DNA of 64,000 nucleotides from positions 458,004 through 522,003 of the forward strand of contig NZ_JAKZLB010000004.1 in assembly GCF_022808865.1 (NCBI RefSeq), in the 5' to 3' direction. Within the stretch, counting starts at the first letter, position 1. Each line of letters opens with the position of its first letter. The translations under genes were made by a program, and so were the position numbers. This document shows positions 9,382 to 17,262 of this stretch, one piece after another. The DNA is from Geothrix oryzisoli (GTDB taxonomy: Bacteria; Acidobacteriota; Holophagae; Holophagales; Holophagaceae). The notes beneath the pieces are model-generated. The model ran no database searches. It saw only the letters and a program-made list of their open reading frames with translations, and was not told where the DNA came from.

Positions 9382-10646
9382 GCCACCAGGTCCTTCAGGC
9401 GGATCTCGCCGCCCTTCCGCGTGCCGAGGGCGCTGAGTCCCACCTGGGCGGGGTCCAGCAGGTCCTGGGCCACCCGCAGCAGATCCTCCAGGGTGACGGC
9501 CTCGATCTCGGCCATCTGCTGGTCGAGGCTGTACAGCTCCCCCTGGTGGATGGCCTGGTGGGCCAGGCTGAACATGCGGCTGCTGCTGCTCTCCTGGCTG
9601 AACACGAGGCTCGTGCGGGCCTGGAGCTTGGCGCGATCCAGCTCGTCGGCCGCCACGCCCGCCTCGCGGACCCGCGCGCATTCGGCCATCGTGCGCTGCA
9701 CCAGCTCCCGGAGTTGGGCCGGGGCGCAGCTGGCGCTGATCTGGAGGGCGCCCGTATCCGCGTAGGGGCTGAGGTAGCTGCCCACCTGGTAGCAGAGGCC
9801 CCGGCGCTCACGCAGCTCCAGGAACAGCCGGGAGGCCATGCCGCCGCCCAGCACGTAGCTGAGCAGATGGGCCGCCGCCCGATCCGGAGAGCGGTGGTCC
9901 GGCGCGGGGAAGCCCATGACCAGGTTGGCCTGCTGGAGGTCCTTCCGGGGCACATTCAGCAGGAAGGGCTGGGTGCGGGCCGGCCGATGGGGGGCATGCT
10001 CCGTTCCCTTCGGCAGGCGATCCAGGAAGGGCTTCAGCAGGCCGTGGAAGGACTCCGGCTCGATGGCGCCCGCCGCGGCCACCACGAGGTTCGGCGCCCG
10101 GTAGGTGTGATCGAAGAAGGCCCTGGCCTCCGCGGGCCCGTAGGCCGACACCTGGTCGCGCCGCCCCAGGATGGGGTGGGCCAGGGGCGTGCCCTCCCAG
10201 AACCCGCCGTAGAAGAGCTCGCTCACCCAGTCATCCGGCTGGTCCTCGCTCTGGGCGATCTCCTCCAGGATGACGCTCCGCTCCCGGGCCAGTTCCTCCG
10301 CATCGAAGCGGGGTGAGGTCACCAGCTCCCCCAGCAGGTGCACCAGCTCCGGCAGCTGGTCGGCGAGCACCTTGCCATAGAAGCAGGCCACCTCCTTGCC
10401 CGTGAAGGCATCCACATGCCCCCCCAGGCGGTCCGTGGCCGCGGCCATCTCATCCGGCGTCGCGAAGGACTCCGTGCCCTTGAACACCGTGTGCTCCAGG
10501 AAGTGGGCCAGGCCCTCCTCCGCCGGCCCCTCATGGCGCGAACCCCGCCGCACCCAGAACCCCACCGAGCAGCTCCGCACGTGGGAGATGGGCTCGATCA
10601 GGATTTCGGTGCCGTCGGGCGTGAGGGTGCGGAGGGGTTCAGGCAT
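9378..10646 (-). CDS. M16-family zinc metallopeptidase (processing-peptidase-like)
   Basis: The 422-residue protein has the inverted zinc motif HFLEH (His48, Glu51, His52), with the downstream glutamate in LARERSVILEEIAQSED (near residue 127), as in YmxG/PqqL-like single-chain M16B peptidases. The C-terminal half is the non-catalytic M16 repeat, with RLFLELRERRGLCYQVGSY near 300. No signal peptide is seen, so it may act in the cytoplasm. The leader is shared base for base over 18 bp with rlmN. It converges on and overlaps the MocR gene. Confidence 0.93.
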   Translation of the reverse strand: MPEPLRTLTPDGTEILIEPISHVRSCSVGFWVRRGSRHEGPAEEGLAHFLEHTVFKGTESFATPDEMAAATDRLGGHVDAFTGKEVACFYGKVLADQLPELVHLLGELVTSPRFDAEELARERSVILEEIAQSEDQPDDWVSELFYGGFWEGTPLAHPILGRRDQVSAYGPAEARAFFDHTYRAPNLVVAAAGAIEPESFHGLLKPFLDRLPKGTEHAPHRPARTQPFLLNVPRKDLQQANLVMGFPAPDHRSPDRAAAHLLSYVLGGGMASRLFLELRERRGLCYQVGSYLSPYADTGALQISASCAPAQLRELVQRTMAECARVREAGVAADELDRAKLQARTSLVFSQESSSSRMFSLAHQAIHQGELYSLDQQMAEIEAVTLEDLLRVAQDLLDPAQVGLSALGTRKGGEIRLKDLVA

Positions 10647-10684
10647 CCCTCCAGTCTATCGCCCCGGCGTCTCAGAGCCTCGTC

Positions 10685-10993
10685 TCAACCGGGGACGGAG
10701 GCCTTGAGGACCGCCTTCAGCAGGCCCGGGAAGCGGGTGTCCAGGTCCTGCTTCCGCAGGCTGTTGTAGCGATGGACGCCCTCCACCCGCGTCTGGATGA
10801 GCCCGGCTTCCCGCAGGACCTTGAAGTGGTGGCTCAGCGTGGCCTTGGTGACAGGCAGGCCGAAGGTCCCGCAGGCCAGTTCCCCGTCTCCCGCGAGCCT
10901 GCGCACGATCTCGAGGCGCGTGGGATCGCTCAGCGCGTAGAGCACCGCGGGGAGGTCGAGCTGTTCGCGCCCGGGATGGTGGAGGCTCCGCAT
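10685..10993 (-). CDS. ArsR-family transcriptional repressor
   Basis: The 102-residue protein is a minimal ArsR winged helix. DPTRLEIVRRL (23-33) is the first helix of the domain, TKATLSHHFKVLREAGLI (49-66) is the recognition helix-turn-helix, and VEGVHRYNSL (69-78) is the wing. The metal-binding CxC of classical ArsR is absent (only a single Cys in ELACGTF), so it probably senses redox state or an organic ligand rather than arsenite. It is divergent from the quinone oxidoreductase gene. Two near-perfect palindromes lie in the shared spacer, which makes that gene the likely target. Confidence 0.9.
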   Translation of the reverse strand: MRSLHHPGREQLDLPAVLYALSDPTRLEIVRRLAGDGELACGTFGLPVTKATLSHHFKVLREAGLIQTRVEGVHRYNSLRKQDLDTRFPGLLKAVLKASVPG

Positions 10994-11025
10994 GGATCCA
11001 GGATGCCCGGATCCGGGCTCCGGTC

Positions 11026-11040
11026 ATCAAATATTTTGAT
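11026..11040. promoter_or_regulatory. Palindromic operator candidate near the arsR start
   Basis: ATCAAA (11026-11031), TAT, TTTGAT (11035-11040) forms a perfect dyad 33 bp upstream of the arsR start. It shares the ATCAAA/TTTGAT half-site with the longer palindrome at 11091-11118, consistent with autoregulation. Confidence 0.55.
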
Positions 11041-11059
11041 TGTTTTCAAACTATTTTCA

Positions 11060-11118
11060 TTGACCGGGAGCCCTCGGTGGATTTATCAATCTATTGTTTG
11101 ATCATAATCAAACAATAG
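11060..11118 (+). promoter_or_regulatory. Promoter and ArsR operator of the quinone oxidoreductase gene
   Basis: TTGACC at 11060-11065 and TATCAA at 11084-11089 (18-bp spacing) form a sigma-70-type promoter. Directly after it lies a perfect inverted repeat with 12-bp arms, CTATTGTTTGAT at 11091-11102 and its complement at 11107-11118, with a 4-bp centre. The expected transcription start falls within the palindrome, so a bound dimeric repressor would block initiation. Confidence 0.6.
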
Positions 11119-11126
11119 GAGACGCC

Positions 11127-12113
11127 ATGAGCCATCGCATCCAGTTCACCACACCCGGCGGCCCCGAGGTCCTCCAGTGGGTGGAGGCGGACCTCCCCGA
11201 CCCGGGGCCAGGCGAGGTCCGCCTGCGCCACACGGCCATCGGCGTGAACTACATCGACGTCTACCACCGCAGCGGCGCCTACCCGGTGCCCCTGCCCGCG
11301 GTGCCGGGCTTCGAGGCCGCCGGAGTCGTGGAGGCCCTGGGACCCGGCGTGACGGATCTGGAGGTGGGCCAGCGGGTCGCCTACGTGGACGGGCCCACAG
11401 GCGCCTATTCGGAGGCGCGGAACCACCCGGCCGACCGCCTGGTCCCGCTGCCCGCGGGCCTGCCCGACGAGGCGGCCGCGGCCCTTCTCTTCAAGGGCCT
11501 GACGGCGCACATGCTGGTCCGGCGGGTGTGGCGGGCCGGGGCGGAACCTTGGGTCCTGGTCCACGCTGCGGCGGGTGGTGTGGGGCTGATCCTCACCCGG
11601 TGGCTGGCTCGCGAAGGGGCGAAGGTCATCGGGCTCGTGAGCAGTCCCGGGAAGGCCCGGATGGCAGAGACCGAAGGCGCCGTAGCCACCCTCGTCGTAC
11701 CCAGGAGTGCCGCCTACGATGGCGTCGCCGCTGAGGTCCGCCGGATCACGGGAGGCCGCGGTGTGGGCACCGTGTTCGATTCGGTCGGACGCGACACCTT
11801 CGAAGCCTCCCTGGACAGCCTGGCCCCCTTCGGGCTCCTGGCCTCCTTCGGCCGGAGCAGCGGCCCCCTGCCCCTGGTGGACCCCGCGGATCTGGCGAAG
11901 CGCGGCTCCCTCGGCGTCCAGCGGCCCAGCATCTTCCACCACATCGCCGATCCCGCGACCCTCCGCGCCGCCGCCGCAGAGGTGTTCGCCGCGCAGGCAC
12001 AGGGGATCATCCGGGCCCACATCCACGGCACCCTTCCCCTGCGCGAGGCCCCCCAGGCCCATGCCCTGCTCGAGTCCCGGGCGACCCGGGGCGCCCTGGT
12101 GCTCCTCCCCTGA
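11127..12113 (+). CDS. Zinc-independent NAD(P)H:quinone oxidoreductase (zeta-crystallin type)
   Basis: The 328-residue protein belongs to the medium-chain dehydrogenase/reductase superfamily, quinone oxidoreductase branch. Visible landmarks are GVNYIDVYHRSGAYP near residues 44-58, the VPGFEAAGVV segment near 64-73 and the dinucleotide-binding HAAAGGVGLILTRWL near 147-161. Structural and catalytic zinc cysteines are absent, as expected for this branch. It probably reduces quinones or related electrophiles with NADPH. The start at 11127 has AGGAG at 11117-11121. The divergent ArsR gene and the palindromic operators suggest induction by a reactive compound. Confidence 0.92.
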   Translation: MSHRIQFTTPGGPEVLQWVEADLPDPGPGEVRLRHTAIGVNYIDVYHRSGAYPVPLPAVPGFEAAGVVEALGPGVTDLEVGQRVAYVDGPTGAYSEARNHPADRLVPLPAGLPDEAAAALLFKGLTAHMLVRRVWRAGAEPWVLVHAAAGGVGLILTRWLAREGAKVIGLVSSPGKARMAETEGAVATLVVPRSAAYDGVAAEVRRITGGRGVGTVFDSVGRDTFEASLDSLAPFGLLASFGRSSGPLPLVDPADLAKRGSLGVQRPSIFHHIADPATLRAAAAEVFAAQAQGIIRAHIHGTLPLREAPQAHALLESRATRGALVLLP

Positions 12114-12149
12114 AGGTTCTCGGATGCCGCCTGGCGGGGGGCAAAGAGT

Positions 12150-12938
12150 TCAGCCCTCCGCCTCGCTGCCCGCCAAGCCCACGGGCGTGCGGTGGAGCTT
12201 CCAGCCGGCGAGGGCCCAGCAGAGGGCGCCGAAGGCGAGGAGGGCCAGGAGGGCGAGGGCGGGGTGCGTGGTCACCTGCTCCTGGGCCAGCAGCTGGTGG
12301 GCCCTCACTTCGGCGGCACGGCTGCCCGCCAGGCTCTCGATGTGGTGGGTGAAGGTCAGGCGCTGCAGGAAGGGCGGGAAGACCCGCACCAGGGGCTCCC
12401 AGAGGAAGAAGTAGACGGCGCCCCAGAGCGTGCCGCGCTTAAAGAGCAGGCCCACCAGGGTCATGAGGGCCAGCTCCCCCCACCAGGCGCCCACCAGCGC
12501 GAGGATGCGGCCCGGCAGCAGGGCCGGGTCGCCGCCCACCACCTGCAGGCCCAGGGCCCCCAGGATGAGCCAGGCGGCGCCCCAGGCGAACCAGGGCAGG
12601 CCCTTGCCCAGGGGCAGCGCCCAGGCCGGCGCAGGGCGCACCAGCAGCAGGGGCAGGGTGCGCTGCTCCAGGTCCTCGCGGATGCCCGCGGGGGCGGCCA
12701 CCAGGGCCATGATGGGCAGCATCATCTTCACCAGCCCTTCGTGGAAGATGCGGAGGGCTTCGCCGGGGTTGGCGTCCAGCCCCCGCAACTGGCCGATGGT
12801 GAAGATGAGGATGCTGAGGCCCACCGGCGCCATGACCAGCGCCGCCAGCACCCAGCCCCGGCCCTGGAGGACGCGGGGCGCGTAGCCCCGCGCCGTGGCG
12901 CGGATCGTCGTCAGGGGTGTGGGGATTGCAGTGCTCAT
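12150..12938 (-). CDS. ABC-2 type permease
   Basis: The 262-residue membrane protein has about six hydrophobic helices: roughly 30-50, 70-90, 115-140, 150-175, 180-200 and 230-250. REDLEQRTLPLLLVRPAP (about 86-103) matches the cytoplasmic coupling segment of ABC-2 permeases. The start MSTAIP at 12938 is preceded by GAGGTGCC. It ends a leftward cluster of two ATPases and two permeases, so it probably pairs with the ATPase at 13105-14025. The transported substrate is unknown. Confidence 0.8.
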   Translation of the reverse strand: MSTAIPTPLTTIRATARGYAPRVLQGRGWVLAALVMAPVGLSILIFTIGQLRGLDANPGEALRIFHEGLVKMMLPIMALVAAPAGIREDLEQRTLPLLLVRPAPAWALPLGKGLPWFAWGAAWLILGALGLQVVGGDPALLPGRILALVGAWWGELALMTLVGLLFKRGTLWGAVYFFLWEPLVRVFPPFLQRLTFTHHIESLAGSRAAEVRAHQLLAQEQVTTHPALALLALLAFGALCWALAGWKLHRTPVGLAGSEAEG

Positions 12939-13104
12939 CGGCACCTCGAATCGCAACAGAGTGGAGCAAGCCGGGGACAGGTTCCGCCTGGCCCCGGCGC
13001 GGGGGCCCCGGGGGAGGCTCCATGTCCACAAGCCAGAGGCGCGTGGGACCAACGCAAAGCGTTGGGATACCTGGAGTCGCGCAGCGATGAGCCCCCGGAC
13101 AGCA

Positions 13105-14025
13105 TTAGGCGTGGTCCCTCGTCAGATACTGGAAGACCGCATCCAGGTTGAGATCCAGCGGGTCCAGGGTGCGCAGCGGGATGCCGCCTTCGGCCGCGGC
13201 CTTCTGAAGCCTGGGCAGGATGTCCCGGGGCGAGCGCACGGAGATCACCACCGCGTCCTCCTCCAGGCGCAGGGCCGCCAGCTCCGGCTGCTCCACCGCC
13301 CAGCGGGCGAGCACCTGGGCGTCGCCCGTGAGTCGGAGCTCCACCGGGTGGCGGTCCAGCAGCTGGCGGATCTCCGTGACCGTGCCTTCTGCCAGCAGGC
13401 GCCCCCGGAACAGCAGCAGGATGCGGTCGGTGAGCTGGGCGATCTCGCTGAGGATGTGGCTCGACACCAGGATGCGCGTGCCCTTGGCGGCCAGCTCGCG
13501 CAGCAGGGCCATGAGCGTGAGGCGGGCCTCGGGATCCAGCCCGTTGAACGGCTCGTCGAGGATGAGCAGCTCCGGCTCGTGCAGCAGGGCCTGGGCCAGG
13601 CGGATGCGCTGGCGCATGCCCTTGGACATGCGGGCGAAGGTGAGGTGGGCGCGGTCGCCCATGCCCACGGTGGCCAGCGCGCGCGCCACGGCGGCCTTCA
13701 GCGCCTCGCCCGAAAGGCCCGAGAGCTCGCCCATCATGCGGAGCCAACGGTCGGCGCGCAGGCCGGTGGGCAGGCGGTCGCCCTCGGGCACCAGGCCCAG
13801 ACGGGCCAGCACCGTCGGGTTGCGGAAGGGGGCCTCGCCGAAGACCTCCACCACGCCGCCCGAAGGGGGCAGCAGGCCCGAGAGCAGCTGCAGGAGCGAC
13901 GACTTGCCGGCGCCGTTGGGGCCCAGCAGGCCCGTGATGCCGCCGCCGTCCGGCAGCTCGAAGGTGGTGGGGCTGAGGCCCAGGATGGGGCCGTAGCGGA
14001 GGGAGGCGCGATCGAGGGAAATCAT
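13105..14025 (-). CDS. ABC transporter ATP-binding protein
   Basis: The 306-residue ATPase has Walker A GPNGAGKSS (about 35-43), a Q-loop region at LVPEGDRLP, the signature FARMSKGMRQR (about 130-140) and Walker B LLILDEPFNGLDPE (about 153-166), with the switch His in SSHILSE. The last 80 residues form the C-terminal extension common to ABC-2 exporters of the NodI/CcmA type. Its ATG overlaps the stop of the upstream permease (TGATG), so the genes are translationally coupled. Confidence 0.93.
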   Translation of the reverse strand: MISLDRASLRYGPILGLSPTTFELPDGGGITGLLGPNGAGKSSLLQLLSGLLPPSGGVVEVFGEAPFRNPTVLARLGLVPEGDRLPTGLRADRWLRMMGELSGLSGEALKAAVARALATVGMGDRAHLTFARMSKGMRQRIRLAQALLHEPELLILDEPFNGLDPEARLTLMALLRELAAKGTRILVSSHILSEIAQLTDRILLLFRGRLLAEGTVTEIRQLLDRHPVELRLTGDAQVLARWAVEQPELAALRLEEDAVVISVRSPRDILPRLQKAAAEGGIPLRTLDPLDLNLDAVFQYLTRDHA

Positions 14026-14885
14026 CAGATCACCGCCTCGGAGGGCATGGTCCGCTTCGCGGCCACGAAGGTCCACAGGCCCAGGTGGAAGGCCGTGCCG
14101 AGGAGCGCGGGAACCCAGGCCACCAGGGGATGCTCCACGCCCACGAAGAGCTGGGGCCAAGCCTCCGCCAGCAGGACCGGGTTCAGGCCATCGATGGCCC
14201 GGAAGCCCGTCAGACCGTGGATCATGGACGCCAGGGTACCCGCGCCCAGCACCAGGCCCAGCACCCAGCCGATGCCCGCCCGGGGCGTGGCGGCCATGCT
14301 GGAGGCACCCACGGCCAAGGCGCCCATCAGGGCCGAGCTGATGGCCATGGCCGGAAGCAGCCGCAGGGGCGCCGTCACCCATACGGGGCCGCTGGTGCCG
14401 GCCAGGATCAGGGACATGAGCCAGGGCAGGAGGGCGAAGGGCAGGAGGATGGCGAAGGGCAGGGCCGAGGCGAAGCCCAGCTTGGCGAGCAGGTAGTCCC
14501 GGGGCGCCACCGGGTGGGCGTACATCAGGGGCCGCACGCGGTAGAGCGTGTCCCGGGCCACCAGCCCGCCGCCCACCAGGGCCACCAGGAACCAGAGCAG
14601 GTAGCTGGCGGGGTTCAGCAGGTCCGCCTGGAAGTCCGCGCCCTGCGTGAGGATGGTCCGGGCGAAGTCCTGCATGGGCTTGAAGGTCTGGTTGGTCTGC
14701 AGCAGGTGGTCCACGTAGATGCGGGCCACCTTCCAGAGCAGGATCAGGAGGAAGGCGATGCCGAAGAAGCGGCCGATCTTCTGGCGCCAGAGCCGGGTCA
14801 GGTCGAAGCGCGCGAGCACGAGGGCCGGCGGCTGGCCGTGGCCCAGTTCCGGCGCGGGAGGGAGGGTGGGTGCGTAGATCGGCAT
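14025..14885 (-). CDS. ABC-2 type permease, second subunit
   Basis: The 286-residue membrane protein has an N-terminal cytoplasmic stretch of about 35 residues, then hydrophobic segments near 40-58, 95-112, 140-165, 175-200, 205-230 and 255-275. RDTLYRVRPLMYAHPVAPRD (about 111-130) is the polar coupling region between membrane helices. It lies 2 bp downstream of the upstream ATPase and overlaps the next ATPase. This suggests one export system with two nucleotide-binding and two membrane proteins. The substrate is not evident. Confidence 0.82.
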   Translation of the reverse strand: MPIYAPTLPPAPELGHGQPPALVLARFDLTRLWRQKIGRFFGIAFLLILLWKVARIYVDHLLQTNQTFKPMQDFARTILTQGADFQADLLNPASYLLWFLVALVGGGLVARDTLYRVRPLMYAHPVAPRDYLLAKLGFASALPFAILLPFALLPWLMSLILAGTSGPVWVTAPLRLLPAMAISSALMGALAVGASSMAATPRAGIGWVLGLVLGAGTLASMIHGLTGFRAIDGLNPVLLAEAWPQLFVGVEHPLVAWVPALLGTAFHLGLWTFVAAKRTMPSEAVI

Positions 14886-14887
14886 GC

Positions 14888-15811
14888 CTAGGCTCCCATC
14901 TGAGGATGCAGGGCGCGCAGGAGCACCTCGTCCAGGCGGTCGTGGCGCGGCGTGAGCTGGATGAGGGTGGCACCCTGCTTCTCGGCCCAGCGGAAGGCGG
15001 CGGTGGGGTCGGCCTCAGCCAGCTCCAGGTCGTAGAGGCCGTTCCGGGCCTCGAGCACCACGCCGAGGTACGCCAGGGCGGTCTCCTGCGCGGCGTCCAG
15101 GGGATCCAGGAACCGCAGTTCCACGCGCCGGGCCAGGGCCCTGCGCAGCCCCGCCATGGAGCCCGCGGCCTTGATCTGCCCCTGGTCGAGGATCACCAGC
15201 TGGTCCGCCACGCGCTCCACGTCGCCGAGCAGGTGGGAGGCCAGGATGACGCCGGTGCCCAGCTCCGCGTGGACCCGCAGCACCAGGTCCAGCATGCGGC
15301 GGCGGCCGTCGGGGTCGAGCCCGTTGGTGGGCTCGTCGAGGAAGATCAGCTCTGGGCTGTGCACCAGGGCCTGGGCCAGCTTCACCCGCTGGCGCATGCC
15401 CGTGGAGTAGCCGCTGACGGGGCGGTAGCGGGCCTCGTCGAGCCCCACGAAGTAGAGCACCTCGTGGGCGCGGTCCCGGGCCGCTTCCGGCGCCAGCCCG
15501 CTCAGCTCACCCCAGAAGGCCACCTGCTCATAGGCGGAGGCGTCCTCGATGAGGGCATCGTACTCGGGCATGTACCCGATCCGGGAACGCAGCTTCGCGG
15601 CCTCGGGGGCGCCCAGGGCCACACCCAGCACGGTTCCCTGGCCGGCGGAGGGCTGGAGGAGGCCCAGCAGGGCCTTCAACAAGGTGGATTTCCCGGCCCC
15701 GTTCGGCCCCAGCAGGCCGACGATGCCCCGGTCCAGGGCCAAGGTCAGCCCCTTCAGGGCGGGCGCCGCGGTGGCCGTGTAGCGCACTTCCAGGTTCTCG
15801 AAGGCGATCAA
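14888..15811 (-). CDS. ABC transporter ATP-binding protein
   Basis: The 307-residue ATPase opens the four-gene cluster. It has Walker A GPNGAGKSTLL (about 36-46), a Q-loop at GYMPEYDAL, the signature GYSTGMRQRVKLA (about 134-146), Walker B LIFLDEPTNGLDPDG (about 154-168) and the switch histidine in ASHLLGDV. The C-terminal tail of about 90 residues is as in ABC-2 exporters. It is about 45% similar by eye to the second ATPase of the cluster, suggesting an old duplication. The cluster resembles multidrug, polysaccharide or gliding-type ABC-2 exporters. Confidence 0.93.
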   Translation of the reverse strand: MIAFENLEVRYTATAAPALKGLTLALDRGIVGLLGPNGAGKSTLLKALLGLLQPSAGQGTVLGVALGAPEAAKLRSRIGYMPEYDALIEDASAYEQVAFWGELSGLAPEAARDRAHEVLYFVGLDEARYRPVSGYSTGMRQRVKLAQALVHSPELIFLDEPTNGLDPDGRRRMLDLVLRVHAELGTGVILASHLLGDVERVADQLVILDQGQIKAAGSMAGLRRALARRVELRFLDPLDAAQETALAYLGVVLEARNGLYDLELAEADPTAAFRWAEKQGATLIQLTPRHDRLDEVLLRALHPQMGA

Positions 15812-15974
15812 CGGAGCCTCCAGATGATGGTCACGGCATTCTCCAGGATGTGGATTGCTACGAGCGTCGCCGGGAATGGATTAGGGGCCGCAACGGGATG
15901 CTGTGGAATGGATTGTTCGAGGAAAGCGACTTAGGCTGATGGGAACCATCCTCCCACCCCCCGGGGACTTCCGC

Positions 15975-17189
15975 ATGCAACTCCTGGACTGGCCCATCCT
16001 CGATGCCCTCCAGACCGGGGCGCTGGCGGCCCTGTTCGTCAGCTTCGGCACGGATGCCCTGTCCCGGCGGGATCGCATGATGGGCTGGATCGCCTTCACC
16101 TGCCTGCTGGTCGGCCTGCGCCATGGCGTGCTGGTCCTCGGCACCCTGCCGAACTGGAACCCGGATCTCGTGGACCGCGCCCAGAGCCTGCTGGTGGCCT
16201 TCGGGTTCATCGCCCTCTGCACGGCCCTGGTCGAGCTTTTCCCCCGCCACATCCCCCGGCGGTTCCCGGTCTGGATCGCCCTGGGCATGATCCCCAACTA
16301 CATCCGCAATCTCGTCCTGCCGCACCCGAGTTTGGCGGAGGTCTGGACCCACCACTTCTACAACCTCACCTACCTGGTGGGCTGCGCCCTCATCGTCCAC
16401 TGGTCCCTGCGCGCCCGCCAGGACGGCGACCCCATGGGGCGCCGGCTCTTCCTCGGCTTTCTCAGCCTGACCATCCCCGTGGTCGTCGAGATCGCCGCCC
16501 AGAGCTTCTTCGGGATGAAGATCCGCCTGTCGGGCTTCAGCCTCGTGATCCTGGCCATGGCCATCGGCACGTCCTGGCAGTGGCTCGTGGTCCGGACCAT
16601 GGAATCCCGCATCCAGCGGGCCGAGACCGAGGTGGAGGTCTGGCGCAGCCTCGTGCCCGGCAACGCCTTCCGGACGGACCGGCCCTCGGCGCTCATGGAG
16701 GGGCTCTTCGGAACCGGCTGGGCCGACCGCGTGCGCGAGAACCCCGAGACCCCCCTGGTGGCCCTGGACGGCTCCTCCTACCGCCTGCGGACCCGCCTCC
16801 TCCACCACCACGAGCGGCTGGGCTGGTACGAGCGGGAGGAGGACACCCAGCCCGGCGCGCGGGGCTTCCTGGCCGGGTGGACCGTGGCCCTGGGCATGGA
16901 CGATCCCGCGGCCAGCGTCCGGATCCAGGAATGGCTCCGCAGCTGGGGGGCTGATGTGCACCTCTGGGGCACGGTCCCCCCCCGGGAAGGCCCCTACCCG
17001 AGCGTCCTCATCTGGGCCCGGGAACCCAGCATCCTGGCGGTCTGGCGGGAGGACGACCTCCTCCGCCGGCGGCCCCGGTGGGTGCAGCTGGGCGGGCCCA
17101 TCACCGCGGGTCCCCATGCCCGCCTGGACCTGGACCTGGACGCCGCCAGCCTGAGGAACCTGCTCCGGGACCTGCTCTCCCGGCATTGA
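15975..17189 (+). CDS. Membrane protein with N-terminal multi-helix domain, unknown function
   Basis: With the start at 15975 the protein has 404 residues; ATGs at 15939 and 15903 are alternatives and none has a convincing ribosome-binding site. About seven hydrophobic segments occupy residues 10-215, resembling the 7TM sensor modules that precede signalling domains. The remaining 190 residues are soluble and rich in Trp, Arg and Glu, without a recognisable kinase, GGDEF or phosphatase motif. It is divergent from the ABC cluster and 73 bp upstream of dnaE. I do not recognise the family. Confidence 0.75.
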   Translation: MQLLDWPILDALQTGALAALFVSFGTDALSRRDRMMGWIAFTCLLVGLRHGVLVLGTLPNWNPDLVDRAQSLLVAFGFIALCTALVELFPRHIPRRFPVWIALGMIPNYIRNLVLPHPSLAEVWTHHFYNLTYLVGCALIVHWSLRARQDGDPMGRRLFLGFLSLTIPVVVEIAAQSFFGMKIRLSGFSLVILAMAIGTSWQWLVVRTMESRIQRAETEVEVWRSLVPGNAFRTDRPSALMEGLFGTGWADRVRENPETPLVALDGSSYRLRTRLLHHHERLGWYEREEDTQPGARGFLAGWTVALGMDDPAASVRIQEWLRSWGADVHLWGTVPPREGPYPSVLIWAREPSILAVWREDDLLRRRPRWVQLGGPITAGPHARLDLDLDAASLRNLLRDLLSRH

Positions 17190-17262
17190 TCCCCGCCGGG
17201 AGGCCGGGTGTTGAGTCCTGGGCACTTGCCCGGCCGCGCGCGATCCGTCGGAGAATGGGGGC

